Below, one piece after another: positions 55,126 to 63,145 of a stretch of 64,000 bases of DNA. The notes under the pieces are model-generated. The model was not told the origin of the DNA and searched no databases. It saw nothing but the letters and a program-made list of their open reading frames with translations. Positions within the stretch are counted from its first letter, which is position 1; each line of letters opens with the position of its first letter. The stretch covers positions 705,486 through 769,485 of the forward strand of contig NZ_JACYXJ010000001.1 of assembly GCF_014842925.1 (NCBI RefSeq), read 5' to 3'. Made by a program: the position numbers and the translations under genes. The stretch is from Roseibium polysiphoniae. Lineage in GTDB: Bacteria; Pseudomonadota; Alphaproteobacteria; Rhizobiales; Stappiaceae.

Positions 55126-56766
55126 ATGGCTACATTTCTGGAAATCGCTTTGTTCGGGACTTGTGCCGTTCGGTTAAAGGCGCGGGACACCATCGAAATA
55201 CGCGGGGCCAAACACCGCGCACTGATTGCCATTCTGGCAACCGCGCCTATGGGACGGCGCACCAGAACCTTTCTGCAAAATACCCTGTGGGGCTATTCCG
55301 GCTATGACTGTGGCCACCAGAATCTCCGCCGGGCGCTGGCGGATCTCAGAAAGCTCTTGGGACGCGAGTTTGACACGCTGTTTCGCACCACCAACACGGA
55401 TGTGGAGCTGGACCTGGCGCGCCTGCGGTTTATCAGCGACCCAAGCGCCGGTGCGTTTCTGGAAGATCTGAATGTTGTAGAAAAGGACTTTCGCAAATGG
55501 GTGGCCGCCATCCGTGAAAATCCGGCACAGGTGAAAACCTTGTGCCAGAGCATGCCGGCTGCAACGTTAAGGCACTCCCGACCCTCGGTCACCATGTTGC
55601 CCCTCGGCCATCTTGGCGATGATCCAAGCCTGAAGGCATTGGGGGACTGGATCGGAGAGCAAGCTTGCCGGGTTCTGTCTCGCTCCAGGTTCCTGAGCGT
55701 CATCTCCCATTTGTCCGGGCGCGCAATGGCTGAAAAAACCACCGTTGTCACGGAAGTGCAGAAGACACTTGGGGTTGATTTTCTTACCACCGGTTTCTTG
55801 CGGCGCTCGGCCAGCGGCATCATCTGCGACATTGATTTTCTCGATGCCAAGTCCGGCCAGATCCTCTGGAACCGGAATTTCCAGATCGCGAACCTGAGCT
55901 ATCTGGATGACGCAGCGATGCAAATCGAACATATCGCGCGCACGGTTGCCAAATCCATTTCCGACACCGCGATCGCCAGCAGCCGAATGCAACCGCTGAA
56001 CGATGTGTCCGACCAAAACCTTCTGATCTCCGGGGTTGGCCTGATGCACCGCGCAACGATACGGGACTTTCTGAAATCCCGCGACTTCTTGAGCGAAGCG
56101 ACGAGCCGCCTACCGAACCTGGCCGAAACCCACGCATGGCTGGCAAAATGGTATGTTCTGAATGTCATGAAGGGCTATACGATGGACCAGAAGCGGGACA
56201 CGCAACTGGCTATCGACTGCACCGCCAAAGCGCTTGATCTCGATCCGGAATCGAGCCTCAGTCTGACCATCGACGGTTTTGCGCACAACAACCTGGTGCA
56301 TGACTTTTCAACCGCCGACCAACGCTTTGAATCAGCACTGGATGTCAACCCGAACGAGAGCCTGGCGTGGTTGTTGCGCGGCTCGCTGAAAGCCTTCTTG
56401 AACGACGGGGAAGCAGCCGTATCGTCAAATCAGCAGGCCCGTAAACTCTCCCCGATCGATCCCTTTAACTATTACTACGACAGTCTTGCAAGCACGGCCT
56501 ATATCGCCGCAGACGATTTTGAGAACGCACTGGTCTACGCCAACCGCTCTCTGACAACCAATGACCAGCACCTGTCCACGCATCGCGCCAAGATAACAGC
56601 CCTTCATTTTATGGACCGGCGCGAAGAAGCGCGGACGGCGGCAGAAGAGCTGCTGCGGATCTGGCCTTCCTACAGTTTGCAACATTACGAGCGAAGCCAC
56701 CCGGTTTCGCAGGAGAAGCTTGGTCGCCGTGCCCTTAAAGCCATGGCAGCCTCGGGAATTAATTGA
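55126..56766 (+). CDS. SARP-like regulator with TolB-like and TPR regions
   Basis: A 546-residue protein. The first 100 residues (FLEIALFGTCAVRLKARDTI, then QNLRRALADLRKLLG) look like the winged-helix domain of SARP/OmpR-type activators. A middle region, about 155-290 (LPLGHLGDDPSLKALGDWIG, TLGVDFLTTGFLRRSASG, DAKSGQILWNRNF), resembles the TolB/FlgO-like domain found in adenylate-cyclase-type regulators. The rest, about 320-520, reads as TPR helices. There is no membrane segment or ATPase loop. It heads the operon with the PAP2 and subtilase genes (21 bp to the next), so it is a candidate activator of the peptide locus. Confidence 0.75.
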   Translation: MATFLEIALFGTCAVRLKARDTIEIRGAKHRALIAILATAPMGRRTRTFLQNTLWGYSGYDCGHQNLRRALADLRKLLGREFDTLFRTTNTDVELDLARLRFISDPSAGAFLEDLNVVEKDFRKWVAAIRENPAQVKTLCQSMPAATLRHSRPSVTMLPLGHLGDDPSLKALGDWIGEQACRVLSRSRFLSVISHLSGRAMAEKTTVVTEVQKTLGVDFLTTGFLRRSASGIICDIDFLDAKSGQILWNRNFQIANLSYLDDAAMQIEHIARTVAKSISDTAIASSRMQPLNDVSDQNLLISGVGLMHRATIRDFLKSRDFLSEATSRLPNLAETHAWLAKWYVLNVMKGYTMDQKRDTQLAIDCTAKALDLDPESSLSLTIDGFAHNNLVHDFSTADQRFESALDVNPNESLAWLLRGSLKAFLNDGEAAVSSNQQARKLSPIDPFNYYYDSLASTAYIAADDFENALVYANRSLTTNDQHLSTHRAKITALHFMDRREEARTAAEELLRIWPSYSLQHYERSHPVSQEKLGRRALKAMAASGIN

Positions 56767-56787
56767 GATGGTTAAAGGATTTTTGAA

Positions 56788-57912
56788 ATGGCCCAATATG
56801 GTGGAATTGGTGGTATCGGCGGCATTGGCGGCATTGGAGGCATTGGAGGGATAGGGGGCATCGGCGGCATCGGAGGGATCGGGGGAATTGGCGGCATCGG
56901 CGGGATGACCGGCATTGGCGGCTTCCTGGGCGCGCAAGACCCGGGCGGCTACTCCGCCGTGACCACCCATGGCCTGCAAACCACTGCCGAAGGGCTTTTG
57001 CACTTGACCCCTCCGGGCGCTGCAATCTCGGGCACGCCACTTTCCTTCAACGACACAGCCAACAACAACCGCTGGGCAACATGGGTGCGCGGCTCGCTTT
57101 ATTTAAGCGAATTTCTGAGCCGAGTTTCCTATGAGGCCAAGGATACAAACAGCGTTCGCTCCATCGCACTATCCTTCGACAATCATGACCTTGTGGAACT
57201 GCTCCTGCCCTCAGATGCGCTGCTTGCCGAACAATGCTCGCATGTTCGCGACTATGCTGACCTGCGCGGAGACCGCGGGGCGGAAATTGTCTCACAGCTC
57301 GGGTTCCCAACCGAGTATTTCTCGATGATCCTTGGCATGCATGTGGCACAACACAAGAGCACCGTTGAGCTGATCACGGCAACGCAGGTGGTTGCAGCGC
57401 ATATGGCCATGATTGCCAAACACGCACTGGCTGTCCGCCGTCCGGACCAGATCGACGGCCGTATCCTGCCGATGATCCCGACGCCAGGGCATGGCAGTTT
57501 TCCTTCCGCACATGCGACGGAAGCCTATGCCGTTCTCACGGTTCTTGAAGCGCTGGCCAAAAGCTGGGGCGGATTTGAAGATGTGGACAACCGCATTGTC
57601 ATGATGCGGGGATTGGCCGAGCGCATTGCTGTAAACCGAACCGTCGCGGGCGTTCATTACCCGATCGATAGTTGGGCCGGGGCGACGCTTGGTACGGCAA
57701 TCGGAAAGATCATATTAAACCTTGCCGGTCATACCGGCGTGCCGATTGAAGAGCTGCGCTACGAACCCCAAAATCAGGACTTCTCCGATTTTGACTTCAC
57801 ACAGAACGGCGGAACCATGGGACTTCATTCATGCGGTCAGTTCCAGACCTCCGCAGCACCGCATTTCAGCTGGCTGTGGGACAACGCCCTAACCGAAACC
57901 CAGAAGGTTTGA
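56788..57912 (+). CDS. PAP2/vanadium-haloperoxidase-fold protein with (GGI)11 N-terminus
   Basis: A 374-residue protein. Residues 5-37 are eleven consecutive Gly-Gly-Ile triplets, running on as GGM, TGI, GGF. The C-terminal half has all PAP2/vanadate-site motifs: Lys211-x6-Arg218-Pro219, PGHGSFPSAH (His242) and Arg284-x5-His290-x3-Asp294. This fold includes phosphatases and vanadium haloperoxidases; soluble character (no obvious membrane helices) and the PSAH form point towards the haloperoxidase side, but the chemistry is not decided. Lies between the regulator and subtilase genes, 7 bp from the latter. It could modify the peptide products of the locus or act separately. Confidence 0.75.
   Translation: MAQYGGIGGIGGIGGIGGIGGIGGIGGIGGIGGIGGIGGMTGIGGFLGAQDPGGYSAVTTHGLQTTAEGLLHLTPPGAAISGTPLSFNDTANNNRWATWVRGSLYLSEFLSRVSYEAKDTNSVRSIALSFDNHDLVELLLPSDALLAEQCSHVRDYADLRGDRGAEIVSQLGFPTEYFSMILGMHVAQHKSTVELITATQVVAAHMAMIAKHALAVRRPDQIDGRILPMIPTPGHGSFPSAHATEAYAVLTVLEALAKSWGGFEDVDNRIVMMRGLAERIAVNRTVAGVHYPIDSWAGATLGTAIGKIILNLAGHTGVPIEELRYEPQNQDFSDFDFTQNGGTMGLHSCGQFQTSAAPHFSWLWDNALTETQKV
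56800..56898 (+). repeat. in-frame 9-bp repeat coding (Gly-Gly-Ile)11
   Basis: Eleven 9-bp units. The codons vary at third positions (GGT, GGC, GGA, GGG; ATT, ATC, ATA), so the peptide is kept while the DNA has drifted. This argues for selection on the protein rather than recent slippage. Confidence 0.9.
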
Positions 57913-57919
57913 GGCAACC

Positions 57920-60049
57920 ATGTACCTCAAGCGAGCTCATGAAGAGCGGATCGAGCGGTACGCCGGTCCGTATGAGCGTTGGGTGTTTTCTGAAGAGCTG
58001 GGCCGACCGTTTGCCTTCCCTGCCATCGCACAAGGGCCATCTGGGTATTACACCGCCCTGATGGAAGGAGATGGGCTGCCGCAGGATAGCGACCAGATGA
58101 GTGTTCGCCTTCCCCCGTTGTGGAAGCCTGACCATAAATCGCTGAAGATCACACCATTTGCATTCCATGACCCGCAAATGAACGATCCACGCCGGCGCGT
58201 TCAGCAAGACACCACAGTTGCGAGAATGCTGGGTTCTGCACGCACGCAAGCCAAGCGCCAACCGGCTGCCATCTCGCCTCGATTTCGGGTCAACTTTCCG
58301 GCCGCGCCAGGGTCTTGGGTCAACGACTATAGAGTTGATACCGCACCTTCCGAATGGACCCCGCCACCACGGAAACCGAAAGCCATTATCGGTGTGATTG
58401 ATGATGCTCTGCCTTTTGCCCATCGCTGTTTCCTCAACAGCGATGGCGGCACACGGATCAGTCATTGCTGGCTCCAATCCGGCCGAGCAGAGCCGACCGC
58501 TAGTGTTCCCTTTGGCCGCGAATTCGTGAATGCCGAAATAGACGGACTGAGAAATCAGTTCCCAGCTGACGAACGACAGCTATATCGTCAGGCCAAGGCG
58601 ACTGCTCCTGATATGCCGGAGCTCGGCAACCACCTGATGCGCCATGCCACCCACGGAGCACATGTCTTGGGTCTGGCGGCAGGAAACGGGTCTATCTATC
58701 CCGATTATCCGCTGGATGACGACATTCTTATCATCGGCGTTCAGCTGCCCAATACCATCGCGTGGGACACATCCGGCTTCGGCAAGGAAATGTACATGCT
58801 GTCCGCCCTGCACTACATTTTTGAGCGTTCACGGAGGATTGCTCGGCATTTCGAAAGCCCCGAACTTCCGCTGGTGGTGAATTTTTCCTACGGCTGGAGT
58901 GCCGGTCGTCACGACGGCAATTCGGAGATGGAAATCTCCATCGAAGAGCTTTTAAAACTTCGGCGGGAGGAACAAGCGGCAACAGAAATTGTCATGCCAA
59001 TTGGCAACAATTTTCAATCACGCATACATGGCAGGTTTTCCGAGCAGGATTTTGACCAGGACAAGCTGAGGGTTCATTGGCATTTGCAGCCGGATGATGG
59101 CACCTCAAGTTATCTGGAAATGTGGTTGCCGGAAGAAATTGATCCTGCGGGCTACACAGTTACTTTGACGCCGCCAGACAGGCCGGGCGGACCGAACCCA
59201 ACCAGCATCGATATTTCGCCGGACATGGACCTGTCCGGTCAAGATGATGGTGATCCCAGACGGTTTGAAGAAATCGAATTGAAGGGTGAGGTGATCGGTC
59301 AGATGTCGGCAGACAAGCACCGCGGAAACCGCTGGCGTATTATGATCGCGCTCATCCCGACGATCTACCGCCGCGGCGTCGCCCGCAAAGCTCCATCGGG
59401 CACATGGACTGTAGAGCTGTCTCGATCTCCGAAGTCTTCGAAACTTGGAGAGGGGGAAAACATCCTGCTTTGGCTGCAAAGAGACGACGATCCAAGCGAC
59501 CTGAAAACCCATGGACGGCAGAGCTATTTGCTTGCACCAGAAAACCCTCAGGCAATGCAATTCGTCAGACCGAAAAATCCGGTCCGGAAATATTCAGCAG
59601 ACGTTCCAAACATTTCCGGCTTTGGCGCAACGAATGCAGTAGCAGCCTCCGCCAGCACCACCCGGGTTTCAGGATACATCCTGCAATCGGGCCACCCTTC
59701 GGACTATTCTGGGGCCGGCGGCGTGAAGAAGGTGCCGGATGGAAGCTATGTGTCCTGGGGGCCGCAGCCTGAGGTCTCTGCTGTGACCGACCAAAGCCGC
59801 ACGCAACCTGGCATCTGGTCCATAGGAACGACTTCTGGAACACGCAGCAAGCTGATTGGCACCAGTGCGGCAGCGCCCTCAGTCGCAAGGCTGATGGTGC
59901 GCAATGCAGCGGCTGGTCGACCGCTTCTCGATGGATTCGGAGCGGAACTGGATCTTCCTTCAACTGAAGCCGATGATGACACCACAATGGTTCAGCACAA
60001 GGCATGTGTCGGGATCCACACCGCTCCTCCTGTGTCCAAGGCGGGATAG
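57920..60049 (+). CDS. S8 subtilisin-like serine protease
   Basis: A 709-residue subtilase. The triad is visible: Asp161 (GVIDD), His245 (THGAHVLGLAAG) and Ser649 (GTSAAAPS), with oxyanion Asn363 (PIGNN). The 280-residue gap between Asn and Ser holds a beta-rich insertion. There is no signal peptide or obvious propeptide, so it probably acts in the cytoplasm, as expected for a maturation protease. Adjacent to the PAP2 gene (7 bp) and followed by a terminator. It could process the precursor peptides or the GGI-rich protein; the target is unknown. Confidence 0.85.
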   Translation: MYLKRAHEERIERYAGPYERWVFSEELGRPFAFPAIAQGPSGYYTALMEGDGLPQDSDQMSVRLPPLWKPDHKSLKITPFAFHDPQMNDPRRRVQQDTTVARMLGSARTQAKRQPAAISPRFRVNFPAAPGSWVNDYRVDTAPSEWTPPPRKPKAIIGVIDDALPFAHRCFLNSDGGTRISHCWLQSGRAEPTASVPFGREFVNAEIDGLRNQFPADERQLYRQAKATAPDMPELGNHLMRHATHGAHVLGLAAGNGSIYPDYPLDDDILIIGVQLPNTIAWDTSGFGKEMYMLSALHYIFERSRRIARHFESPELPLVVNFSYGWSAGRHDGNSEMEISIEELLKLRREEQAATEIVMPIGNNFQSRIHGRFSEQDFDQDKLRVHWHLQPDDGTSSYLEMWLPEEIDPAGYTVTLTPPDRPGGPNPTSIDISPDMDLSGQDDGDPRRFEEIELKGEVIGQMSADKHRGNRWRIMIALIPTIYRRGVARKAPSGTWTVELSRSPKSSKLGEGENILLWLQRDDDPSDLKTHGRQSYLLAPENPQAMQFVRPKNPVRKYSADVPNISGFGATNAVAASASTTRVSGYILQSGHPSDYSGAGGVKKVPDGSYVSWGPQPEVSAVTDQSRTQPGIWSIGTTSGTRSKLIGTSAAAPSVARLMVRNAAAGRPLLDGFGAELDLPSTEADDDTTMVQHKACVGIHTAPPVSKAG

Positions 60050-60086
60050 AAACCTGCCAAATTCACATTTCTTCCTGGATCTTCCT

Positions 60087-60116
60087 GCCCGCGGCTATTC
60101 CGCGGGCTTTTTTTTC
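60087..60116 (+). terminator. terminator after the subtilase gene
   Basis: GCCCGCGG-CTATT-CCGCGGGC plus eight T. It separates the regulator-PAP2-subtilase transcript from the PatG-like protease and precursor genes. Confidence 0.93.
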
Positions 60117-60165
60117 CTCACGGCGTGAAACTTTGTCTCACGGGGTGAACGAGAAAGTTTCACGG
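60117..60165. promoter_or_regulatory. operator-like repeats upstream of the PatG-like gene
   Basis: CTCACGGCGTGAA (60117) and CTCACGGGGTGAA (60137) are direct repeats with a 20-bp period, each itself an imperfect palindrome. A GTGAAACTTT/AAAGTTTCAC pair (60125-60134, 60154-60163) gives a perfect 10-bp inverted repeat over them. Two-turn phasing suggests cooperative protein binding. Confidence 0.6.
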
Positions 60166-60209
60166 TCAATTCACTCTCTCATCTTTTTGGAACTTGTTAA
60201 TCTTTCTTC

Positions 60210-60250
60210 AGGTCAGGGGGAGAAGGGATTGATCCCAAAACTCCTGACCT
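60210..60250 (+). other. two-tier stem-loop in the 60050-60477 gap
   Basis: AGGTCAGG pairs with CCTGACCT; inside it GGGAT-TG-ATCCC pairs again. No T run follows. It lies in a 428-bp gap without a gene; candidate leader-RNA structure. Confidence 0.5.
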
Positions 60251-60376
60251 CTCTGGGAGGAACCAGCTTTTTTTCCGCCAGTGATCCTTGGCCTGTTTTG
60301 GGTCATTTCATACTGCCTGTCCGGGTTCGCCTGGACGCCTTTTGACTTAAGCATTTGAAACAAAATTGATTTTCCG

Positions 60377-60406
60377 GACGGTTGCGGCCAGATGGCCGCA
60401 ACCGTC
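60377..60406. other. perfect 13-bp hairpin upstream of the PatG-like gene
   Basis: GACGGTTGCGGCC-AGAT-GGCCGCAACCGTC, 71 bp before the ATG at 60478. No T run on either strand, so not a standard terminator; possibly regulatory or an RNA-processing site. Confidence 0.6.
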
Positions 60407-60477
60407 AACCGAAATTCTCACAAATATTTTTTGGTCCGCCGACTTGGCCGGACACAACCCGTTTTCCGGAGCAGGAC

Positions 60478-62541
60478 ATGTATGTTCTACGCGATCAGTT
60501 TGAAGCACTGCGTGCCATCCAAGAACGCGCCAAATTTGGAGAAGGCATCAAAATCGCTGTGCTTGACGGAAATTTTGATCCCGACAACCCAAGTCTGGCA
60601 GGTCAAAAGATCGACCCGGTGGACGGTCCTGATCACACACTTCACGGCACTGCGGTCACCAGTATCATCCTGGGCAAGAAGTCAGGAATTGCCCCCAATG
60701 CGTCCGGCATCCAAATCCTGGTTTTTCGAGAAGATGCAGCAGGGAACCTTCAAGGCTGTTCACAGCTGACCCTCGCCCAAGCGATCCATGCCGCCTGCGC
60801 CGAAAACGCCCAGATAATCAACATTAGCGGTGCCAACCTCTCAAACACCGGACACCCCACCGACGAGTTGCGAGACGCGGTGGAACGCTGCGCAGAAAAC
60901 AACATTCAAATTGTTGCAGCCGTGGGCAATGACGGACTTCCCACTGACACCGTCCCAGCCAGCCTATCATCCGTTTTGGCCATCGGCGCCCACGATATTG
61001 AAGGGCAACCTGCATCCTTCAACAACACAGGGCCCCGTCTCATCCGCAAGATGTTGCTGGGCCCAGGTGTCGACATCCGTGTTCAAGCCGAGGGCGGAAC
61101 CGCAAAGATCTCCGGCAGCAGCTTCGCCGCCCCGATGGTCAGCGGATTATGCGCCCTTGTCCGCCAGTCTTGCCCGGACATCCAGCAGGCTGAACTGGAA
61201 GCGCTTTTCTCGAATTCTTGTGTCCCCTGCCAATTGAGCCACTCGGGAGACGACAAGCCTACTGCCTTTAGGCGTCTGGATCTCGTGCTCTTGCACGAAA
61301 ACCTCCGCCCGATTTGGGCGGAGCAGGTGGCTCTTCAAAAAAATGTTTTAGAAAGGATTGATTTAATGTCTGAGATTGATACCAGCGTTGACGCCATTGC
61401 TCCCGAAGCAACCTCGGTTGAACCCGCAGGTCTTCCTGAAGTTATTGTACCGGCGGCAGAGTGTACCGATGTCGCACCGGCACAAACACAACAACCAGCT
61501 GCCGAGTTCAATGCATCACCAGCAGCCCCACGGACACACGCCCAAATCCGCGACAGTGCCCCTGAAAACTTCGTACATGCCCAGCCAAACACTGTGCGCC
61601 CGCAGCATGCCGGGTCAAACATCATGGCTGACAAAAAGGTCTTCGCGATCGGCACCATCGGTTACGATTTTACCAATGAAACCAATCGTGACTACTTCCA
61701 GCAAGCAATGCACTCGCTGGGCGAACAGCATCCGCACCTGAAGCCGATGATCCCGGAAAACGAGATCGCCATGGCCCGTTTCCTCACGTTCCGGGACGCA
61801 GACGGCAGCACGCCTTTCCTGGACTCCGCCACAGCCCTGGAGTGGACCCTCAAGATAGATGGCATCCCGATTTATGTAATCCGGCCCCAGAACCAATTTG
61901 CGGTTCAACAGTTCGGCCGAATGATCGAGTTCCTCATCAATCAGACGGGCCTGAACCTCTCAAAGGTTGCCACACCCGAGACCAAGACAGCTGACTTGAT
62001 GGCAGAGCAATGCGATCAGGACCAAAAGCCAAGCGAAGACAAAATCGATAGAGTGTCCATTGCCGGTAACATCGTCGGCGAAACCCGGCTTTATAACGGT
62101 CACACCGTTGCCGTGGTCTCACCAATCCTGCGCGGGATGTTCTCTTGGACACCCCACGAGTTGGCAAAGGCCGTTCTCAAACCAAGCGCCAAGCAGGAAG
62201 AGATTGATCGTCTCCGCAACTTCCTCGAACGGATTTATTACGAGCTCCGCAATCGGGGAGCAGAGCCTCAGCATCGCGCCATGAACTTTGCAGCCACCAA
62301 CGCCCATGTGGCCGGCGAGATTTTTCAGGATGCCTTCAACAAGAAGCTGGAACTGAATGCGATGAATGTTCAACGCAGCCCGGTCAGCCGACCCGGAACT
62401 GATTGCTGGGACATCATCTGCGAGTTCTTCAACCCGTTCAAACGTGATGAAGAAGCACGGATGATCTATCGCTACACCGTTGATGTCACGGGCCTGATGC
62501 CGGTCACCTTTGGCCCACTGCGCAGCTGGCGCGCCTACTGA
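60478..62541 (+). CDS. PatA/PatG-like maturation protease (subtilase plus PatG-type C-terminal domain)
   Basis: A 687-residue two-domain protein. Residues 1 to about 265 are a compact subtilase: Asp30 (VLDGNFD), His56 (LHGTAV), oxyanion Asn151 (VGNDG), Ser215 (GSSFAAP). A Pro/Ala-rich linker follows (about 295-380). Residues 386-687 (KKVFAIGTIGYDFTNETNRD ... LRNFLERIYYELRNRG ... NFAATNAHVAGEIF ... DCWDIICEFFNP ... MPVTFGPLRSW) match, from memory, the C-terminal domain of the cyanobactin proteases PatA and PatG. In that pathway PatA removes the leader and PatG cyclises the core. Which role applies here is unclear; I cannot see PatG's capping helices with confidence. The ATG at 60478 is preceded by GGAG; a longer reading would start inside a hairpin. 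The precursor genes follow. Confidence 0.85.
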   Translation: MYVLRDQFEALRAIQERAKFGEGIKIAVLDGNFDPDNPSLAGQKIDPVDGPDHTLHGTAVTSIILGKKSGIAPNASGIQILVFREDAAGNLQGCSQLTLAQAIHAACAENAQIINISGANLSNTGHPTDELRDAVERCAENNIQIVAAVGNDGLPTDTVPASLSSVLAIGAHDIEGQPASFNNTGPRLIRKMLLGPGVDIRVQAEGGTAKISGSSFAAPMVSGLCALVRQSCPDIQQAELEALFSNSCVPCQLSHSGDDKPTAFRRLDLVLLHENLRPIWAEQVALQKNVLERIDLMSEIDTSVDAIAPEATSVEPAGLPEVIVPAAECTDVAPAQTQQPAAEFNASPAAPRTHAQIRDSAPENFVHAQPNTVRPQHAGSNIMADKKVFAIGTIGYDFTNETNRDYFQQAMHSLGEQHPHLKPMIPENEIAMARFLTFRDADGSTPFLDSATALEWTLKIDGIPIYVIRPQNQFAVQQFGRMIEFLINQTGLNLSKVATPETKTADLMAEQCDQDQKPSEDKIDRVSIAGNIVGETRLYNGHTVAVVSPILRGMFSWTPHELAKAVLKPSAKQEEIDRLRNFLERIYYELRNRGAEPQHRAMNFAATNAHVAGEIFQDAFNKKLELNAMNVQRSPVSRPGTDCWDIICEFFNPFKRDEEARMIYRYTVDVTGLMPVTFGPLRSWRAY

Positions 62542-62555
62542 GTTTTTCGGGATGC

Positions 62556-62627
62556 GCCGCGCCGGAAATTGGCGCGGCTCATAATGGGCACAAATCTTGT
62601 GCCATCAGGGCATAAGCCCTTTATTTT
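62556..62627 (+). other. three consecutive hairpins between protease and precursor genes
   Basis: GCCGCGCC/GGCGCGGC (62556-62578), GGCACAA/TTGTGCC (62587-62603) and AGGGC-ATAA-GCCCT followed by TTTATTTT (62607-62627). The third resembles a weak terminator. They may stabilise precursor mRNA ends or attenuate read-through, giving high precursor to protease ratio. Confidence 0.6.
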
Positions 62628-62643
62628 AAAAGGAGTATTTTAA

Positions 62644-62844
62644 ATGAAACTACCTTATCAATCCCCTTCCATTGATCGCGCAAATCGTCTGAATTCCGCG
62701 ATCCAGCAAGGCGTAGATCCGGCTCTTTTCGGGCTGGACTGGGATGACGTAACCGGCGGACTGCAGTCTGCTGTGCGCTACCTCGCTCCCCACGCAAAGG
62801 ACGCTGCAAAAGACTTTGCAATGTCCGCAATCGACGGCCTTTGA
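62644..62844 (+). CDS. putative precursor peptide 1
   Basis: A 66-residue peptide with a strong AGGAG site 8 nt before the ATG. Its first 20 residues match those of the next gene at 15 positions (pattern MKLPYQ-x-PSI-x-R-x2-R-x-NSAI); a V-x-PA motif (GVDPALFG) then follows in both. The remainder (LDWDDVTGGLQSAVRYL, then APHAKDAAKDFAMSAIDGL) is unlike the second peptide. It has no Cys. A conserved head and variable tail are the mark of leader-core precursors. The head recalls the LPxQ..PxIR start of cyanobactin leaders. Confidence 0.75.
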   Translation: MKLPYQSPSIDRANRLNSAIQQGVDPALFGLDWDDVTGGLQSAVRYLAPHAKDAAKDFAMSAIDGL

Positions 62845-62887
62845 AACCTGGCCAAATTCAAACAAAACCACTTTTGGAGAATTGAAA

Positions 62888-63049
62888 ATGAAACTTCCTT
62901 ATCAAGCCCCGTCCATCAACCGTGAAGACCGGATTAACTCTGCAATTGATTCAAGCGTTGCTCCGGCGTTCTGGGGCGCACTTGCCTCTGCTGCCGCACC
63001 GATCGCAATCGATCTCGGCAAAAAAGCACTCCGCGGATTGTTCCGGTAA
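62888..63049 (+). CDS. putative precursor peptide 2
   Basis: A 53-residue peptide from the ATG at 62888, with GGAG about 10 nt upstream. The leader is near-identical to that of peptide 1; the shared VAPAFWG block follows, then a tail ALASAAAPIAIDLGKKALRG ending LFR. That tail is Ala-rich, then cationic, and could form an amphipathic helix like a bacteriocin. No Cys, no Ser/Thr/Cys-rich core for heterocycles. It lies 43 bp after peptide 1 and ahead of a strong terminator. A longer in-frame reading from 62816 overlaps peptide 1 and is rejected. Confidence 0.75.
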   Translation: MKLPYQAPSINREDRINSAIDSSVAPAFWGALASAAAPIAIDLGKKALRGLFR

Positions 63050-63058
63050 CACCCCTTG

Positions 63059-63085
63059 AAACGGCCCTCCCAAGGGCCGTTTCTT
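63059..63085 (+). terminator. terminator after the precursor genes
   Basis: AAACGGCCCT-CCCA-AGGGCCGTTT followed by CTTCT; 10-bp perfect stem, 9 bp after the stop of peptide 2. Closes the locus. Confidence 0.85.
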
Positions 63086-63145
63086 CTCTGGTCCGCGCTT
63101 TCCTGCTTCAATCGCAGAAACACTTTGACTTTCGCGTCGACATGT

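Noticed and set aside
56759..57003. Minus-strand frames with Ser/Arg/Cys or Ala/Asn/Asp repeats over the GGI region
   Set aside because: They are the antisense of the 9-bp repeat; the plus frame continues into an intact enzyme.
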